A stretch of DNA of 64,000 bases, taken from contig ML213529.1 of NCBI GenBank assembly GCA_004369045.1, positions 272,841 to 336,840 of the forward strand. The letters run 5' to 3'. Numbering within the stretch: the stretch's first letter is position 1; each line of letters starts with the position of its first letter. This document shows, piece after piece, positions 59,493 to 64,000 of this stretch. A program made the translations under genes and the position numbers. The DNA comes from Heliocybe sulcata (Eukaryota > Basidiomycota > Agaricomycetes > Gloeophyllales > Gloeophyllaceae). Below the pieces are notes generated by a model. It was not told the DNA's origin and searched no databases. It saw only the letters and a program-made list of their open reading frames with translations.

Positions 59493-59880
59493 AAGCAGTA
59501 CGCGCTAGGTTATAGTAGACGAGCCGAATGCATCAGCGATAACGAGCGTATATACGTAGGACAGAATAGGTATACAAATAAAATGTCAATGGAATCGAAA
59601 TGAACTTTGACGGTGCACTCTTCATACAAGGTCTTTTGTCCGAGTAGCGAAAATTGTTCAACGGAGGTCAAAGGCGCGGGCTGTGACTGTAGAGACAATC
59701 GTACCTCCCTCCGCCTGTGGCACTGCTGCTTGATGCTTTTCAGACGGGCGGCTTCGTGCACATACTCCACCGGCGTGCTAAAATTCGCGTGATTGCCATA
59801 CATGGTCGTGTTCACGACCTGTCCAGATAGGCCGCATATGGCCCCGAGAAATCAGCCACCGACCACCATCGTGCAGCTAG

Positions 59881-60423
59881 CTAGAGAGGCTCTAACCCGA
59901 ACGCAGCGCCCGCCGAGACGTCTTCCACGGGCTCTCCTTCTCGTCGATCTCCAATGCCGCTGACAAACAACCTACTACAGAGGGGCGGTGCGGCACGCTC
60001 TGCGGAAGGTACACTTGCAGCACCAGATGAACCAAGCCATCCGGGCATGCGCAGCCATAGCAGCACTACCCGGCGCCCAACTGACCTGCGGCGAGAGCGA
60101 CTACGGGTCTCCTTGCCAGAGTGCAGAGCAGGGAGGACGAGCGATGTCAGCGACGAGAGCCTGAACAGCGCGAAGAGATGACTTAAAAATTGCTCTCCTT
60201 CCCCGAAGGAAGTTGTCAAAGTGTTCCGCGTGTTGGGACTGGCGAAACTCGTACGAAGTCGCTGAACCGATTGGTTTCGTTCGCCAGGCAAGACGGAACA
60301 AGCCCGAAGAAGCAAACTGCATGCGTACAGAAACTGAGATGGAAGCGGACGGCACTCGCGATGGACAGCCGCCACCTTCGGATTCGGGGCATGACAGAGT
60401 CTGGAGATGGATTCAGAGCGCAA
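59881..60423 (-). CDS. Doubtful short gene
   Basis: Open frame of 180 codons starting MRSESISRLCHAPNPKVAAV and ending AGAAFGLEPL. An internal GT-AG pair (about 60060-59953) would shorten it while keeping frame. GC content is higher than the surroundings. There is no domain, and an overlapping frame (60355-60101) is equally open. Could be spurious. Confidence 0.25.
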   Translation of the reverse strand: MRSESISRLCHAPNPKVAAVHRECRPLPSQFLYACSLLLRACSVLPGERNQSVQRLRTSFASPNTRNTLTTSFGEGEQFLSHLFALFRLSSLTSLVLPALHSGKETRSRSRRRSVGRRVVLLWLRMPGWLGSSGAASVPSAERAAPPLCSRLFVSGIGDRREGEPVEDVSAGAAFGLEPL

Positions 60424-60859
60424 GGAGCTCAGCGGAGGAGGTTCAGCTTAGATCGTCCATTTGGGTAATGGGCAAGGTGCTTGGGAGTTGAGACGAGCGG
60501 CGACAGTCGATGCACTTCTCCCGACCCTTCGCGCTCTAGAATGTCGAAATGCAATCCTCCCAACAAAGTGACGCCGCGGAAAGATCCGGCATACGTAAGC
60601 GAGTTACCTCGCGGCTCCGCCGCGACTTCGAGTTCGCATGGCGGCGTCTAGCCGCTAGCAGCACCACCGAAAATCCGCGACGCTGCACGCGCATACCTAA
60701 GATGCCCGGTGTATGTAGATCCTGGAAACTTACATAGATGGGCTTCTAATTACTGTATGAGAGTTTTTACGGATGTCTTATATTAGAATCGCCCGCTCAG
60801 GGGCCCTGCATGCTTACTGGGATGGATATTATATGTATTTAGAATATCCATCATCCAAA

Positions 60860-60970
60860 GCCCTGGTGGTGTAGCGGTTGGGCTCTCCTTTAGCCTCGGA
60901 GACCTCCTCTTTGCTGGTCGTTGGTTCGATTCGTGCTCGGAGCATCTTGTGTCCCAGTATCTTTTTTTTC
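60860..60970 (+). repeat. tRNA-derived SINE-like element
   Basis: Box A-like TGGTGTAGCGG (60867-60877) and box B-like GGTTCGATTCG (60923-60933) are 45 nt apart, as in internal RNA polymerase III promoters. The seven bases before box A (GCCCTGG) pair imperfectly with TCGGAGC after box B, as in a tRNA acceptor stem, but the T-stem is broken. A run of eight T at 60962-60969 would stop Pol III. The minus-strand frame here (RARIEPTTS...) is the usual artefact of translating tRNA-like SINEs. A decayed tRNA pseudogene is the alternative. Confidence 0.6.
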
Positions 60971-61039
60971 AGCCACGCCATTACGAACCGTAAGTCGTAA
61001 ATATTCCAAGTCCACAATACCCTAACTAGCATTATGCCC

Positions 61040-62265
61040 GTGCGGAAACCATCAATGCCTTGAACTTCACTCTTTGCTAATCAAAGTCTGACTTATAACG
61101 AAATTGCGACTTGTGACTCGAAGCCTCCATATTACTTAACAGCTTCTGCTACGGAGTACTGTGCCGTGCACCCTGAAGTTACTGCGCAAATGGCCACAAC
61201 CTTCCATTTTGGGTATACCGGTGATTTCCGCGGCGTCATTTTGTTGGGAGGATTGCACGTTCTTCTAGAATGCGACCAGAGAGACAGTGCTGAGACCGCA
61301 CGACTGGGAGTACGCGGTATTCGAGAGAGCAGTGGGCGGCATCTGAGGGCGAGAAGATGATATATGAGAGTCAGAGGATACGGCGCGGGAGAGCATTCGC
61401 CTCCGGATCATATATAGTAGGCCCCCATGCATATGAAGAGGATCGAAGAGTTGTCACGCAAGAACGAGGAGGGTATCGTTGAACTTGGCAGGAGGTATGC
61501 ACCTCTGACATACTTGCATGGCTATAATCCATAGCTCCTCAACCATGTCAGATACTTAAAGGCGCCATGCCAATTGCCTCTATGCTTATATGACCTCTCC
61601 GGTCCCTGCCACCCTATCCATGAGATGAGAATGCGAGCGAGAAGATGACTGCAGCAGCTTCAATCGCAGAGCCAGAGACTAGCGAAGCAAGTCACCCGCG
61701 GACTCAGACATCGACGCCGTTTCTCTTTGCTCGACGAAGACACGAAGACAACGACGCAAAGGATTGAATATTCAATATTTCAGCCATGAGTTTCGTATTT
61801 GTCAATATTTGGCTGTGGCTCTCCTTTTCCTCGGTAACACTCAAGTAATGCTTCACCTTAGGCCTTTTACTCATCCGTCTCATGATGAACTGCCTGATTC
61901 TCACCTAGACGTCCCAGACTATGAGCCTTATTAGGCTTACCGTTGCAACTGTCCCTGGGGCCTAGCTAGGCTCAAAATCGCTCTGGGCTGACACCAGCGG
62001 TGGTACCGGGGCAGGGGTTCCCTTAGCTGTAGAGTACTATAGTGTAGACATACTATATATTTATAACACACTACCCATCGACGTCAGTCGCCAACGGTGC
62101 CAGGCGCTGTTGCCTAATTAGGCCACCCGCACCTCGCGCACGACGTCGACTGTGTAGACTGTCCTTTGGACAGACAAAATACGGGAAAATGCCTGTAAAC
62201 ATTTATAATGGTGCCTTTATGTGCTCCACGGTTGCTCCCGCCCAGCGCGTCTGCAATGCCGACAT
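61040..62265. other. Gene-free, increasingly AT-rich stretch
   Basis: No frame with support. Contains GTGTAGAC twice (about 62042 and 62151) and a TATA-rich block at 62052-62068. Confidence 0.5.
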
Positions 62266-62944
62266 AAAGTGCATTGTTGCTTCAGTGGCGGTGCTACCGT
62301 AACCTGAAATGGGTATGTGGGAAAAACATATGGACATGGAAAAATGCGCTACAATGGCTCCTAGAAAGTCGAAAAAAAGCGCAATAAATGCAGAAAAAAT
62401 GGTATATACTGAAACTAAATGCTATTGTATATCCCTAGCTTTATATTGAAACATGTATCCTATATCTTCCAGAACGAATTTATCTTTGTCCACTAGCTGC
62501 AGGTACAGTACATGGGTATTTGTGAGCCTTGTAAGTATCCAGAACCTTTAAGCTCTGGTATTTATACTACCCTAGTATACTCCTTTATGTTTACTCAGTA
62601 CCCCAGAATATTCTGTCCACTGCATCGCCAGGTATCACTTCTGTCTGCTACCCCTCCTGCTACTGATACACACATAATGAGGCAATATTATAATGGTATA
62701 GCATCTTTTACAATCATTTTCAATGTATAATAGCCTATTCCAGCCATCCCAATACCTCTGAGCAGTCCCCAGGTTTCGATCTAGTATATGCCACTCATAG
62801 TGGCTATCACAGGTGTACCTCCTGCCATAGGAGAAGAGACACTGGTCTAAATAGGCCATAAATATGGTAGAACACTTTCATTTCCATCATAGTATATTAT
62901 TATCACTTGTCCTAAACGATACCATCCATTTATTGTTCTGCTAT
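62266..62944 (+). repeat. Fold-back element, left arm
   Basis: Inverted copy of 63009-63675, about 90% identical by eye over about 670 bp. It begins AGTGC...TTCAGTGGCGGTG and ends CCATCCATTTATTGTTCTGC. The loop between arms is 64 bp. Strong TATA-rich composition. Confidence 0.92.
62354..62449 (+). other. Short frame at the outer end of the fold-back arm
   Basis: ATGGCTCCTAGAAAGTCG starts a frame MAPRKSKKSAINAEKMVY... that stops after about 31 codons. The right arm holds the mirrored version at 63597 (minus), MAPRKSKESAINAEKN. The start resembles N-termini of fungal DNA-transposase-like proteins with a helix-turn-helix, but no further exon was found. Confidence 0.25.
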
Positions 62945-63008
62945 GCGCCGGTAGTCCGTTACAGACAGCTGCATTTAAGCTCTATCCCATAAGGGCACTC
63001 GGTCGTTC

Positions 63009-63675
63009 TAGCGGAACAATAAATGGATGATATCCTTTAGGACAAGTTATGACTATATACTATAATGAAATCGAAAGTATTCTACCATATTTATAGGCTA
63101 CTGAGGCCAGTGCCTCTTCTCCTATGGCAGGAGGTGCACCTGTGATAGGCACTGTGAGTGGCATACACTAGATCGAAGCCTGGGGACTGTTTAGAGGTAC
63201 TGGGATGGCTGGAATAGCCTAGTATACATCAAACATGATTGTAAAAGGTGCTATACCATTATAATATTGCCTCATTATGTGTGTATCAGTATAAGGGGGG
63301 GTACCAGACAGAAGTGATACCTGGAGATGCAGTGGACAAAATATTCTGGGGTACTAAGTAAACATAAAGGAGTATACTAGGGTAGTATAAATACCAGAGC
63401 TTAAAGGTTCTGGATACTTACAAGGCTCACAAATACCCATGTACTCTACCTGCAGCTAGTGGACAAAGATAAACTCGTTCTGGAGTATATAGGATACATG
63501 TTTCAATATAAAGCTAGGTATATACAATAGAATCTATCCTCGGTATATATCATTTTTCTGCATTTATTGCGCTTTCTTTCGACTTTCTAGGAGCCATTGT
63601 AGCGCATTTTTCCATATCCATATGTTTTTCCCACATACCCATTTCAGGTTATGGTAACACCGCTGAAAGGCACTA
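63009..63675 (-). repeat. Fold-back element, right arm
   Basis: Starts TAGCGGAACAATAAATGGAT and ends CCATTTCAGGTTATGGTAAC...GAAAGGCACT. Differences from the left arm are scattered substitutions and small indels, which argues against a sequencing or assembly reflection. Confidence 0.92.
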
Positions 63676-64000
63676 ACACACGACGAAACCCGCACAGACC
63701 TAAAGGGGAACAACAACCACAAGGTGTAGCACCAATCCCTTGGTGCTAGATGGCTGCGAGGTCCGGGGCGACGAAGGGTATAATAGACGTTCGGAGGGAT
63801 AGGGTAGGGTAAGACGTATAGGTGGGGCTAAAGGAGTCGTGGGCCCTAAAAATATATATAATTTACCACAACTGTGGTGAAGTCATATACACTACTTTAG
63901 TAGTTCTTATATGATATGGGTTGCAGTCGGATTATATGTGATATAATGTGACCACATGTGTGATACATTTATATATGGTTGAGGTAGATTTATATAGGAT
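63676..64000. other. Terminal stretch, no gene
   Basis: Short G-rich part (GGGATAGGGTAGGGTAAG at about 63800) followed by AT-rich sequence with many TATATA motifs. No gene or perfect telomere repeat. Confidence 0.5.

Noticed and set aside
60829-61032. A short protein-coding frame containing RARIEPTTS.
   Set aside because: This is the typical translation of a tRNA-like box B; the DNA pattern fits a Pol III element.
63790-63830. Possible telomere repeats (GGGATAGGGTAGGG).
   Set aside because: Only one irregular run, not tandem TTAGGG, and the sequence continues beyond it.

Overview
The window comes from the nuclear genome of a filamentous basidiomycete (Agaricomycotina, most likely an agaricomycete; the order is a guess). 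The evidence is dense spliceosomal introns of about 50-75 nt, fungal-type FunK1 kinases, DUF6699-type proteins, a tyrosine-kinase-like kinase with an HGDLRG catalytic loop, and a nuclear gene for mitochondrial DNA polymerase gamma. Nothing prokaryotic is present.

Layout. 0-6.1 kb: the 5' part of a low-complexity gene on the minus strand, then about 5 kb without a convincing gene. 6.15-15.4 kb: a maltose/galactoside-type O-acetyltransferase (+), an oligopeptide transporter with about 35 exons (-), a relic of a secreted-protein gene (+), and a TKL-family kinase (-). 15.5-43.4 kb: a diverged palindrome of about 28 kb. Its two arms of about 12-13 kb flank a centre of about 3 kb that holds a DUF6699 gene. 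From the outside in, each arm carries the same gene for a secreted cysteine-containing protein, then two FunK1 kinase genes facing each other tail to tail, then decayed sequence that still aligns between arms. The four FunK1 copies differ in completeness. The one at 38.29-40.95 kb is full length (796 aa). Two lack the N-terminal region (550 and 526 aa). One lacks both ends. All four keep open frames across shared introns.

43.6-59.5 kb is a normal gene-dense stretch: a protein with an internal repeat, an F-box protein, a PHO84-type phosphate transporter, a DUF6699 protein, DNA polymerase gamma and an uncharacterised protein. A dead fragment of the phosphate transporter lies at 57.4-57.75 kb. 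59.5-64 kb is gene-poor and turns AT-rich. It holds a tRNA-derived SINE-like element (60.86 kb) and a fold-back element with arms of about 670 bp around a 64-bp loop (62.27-63.68 kb).

Most genes look like independent housekeeping or transport loci. The exception is the palindrome, where duplicated kinases and a secreted protein form a symmetric accessory island. Exon junctions were derived by hand from GT-AG sites, frame continuity and family consensus; no alignment or database search was run.
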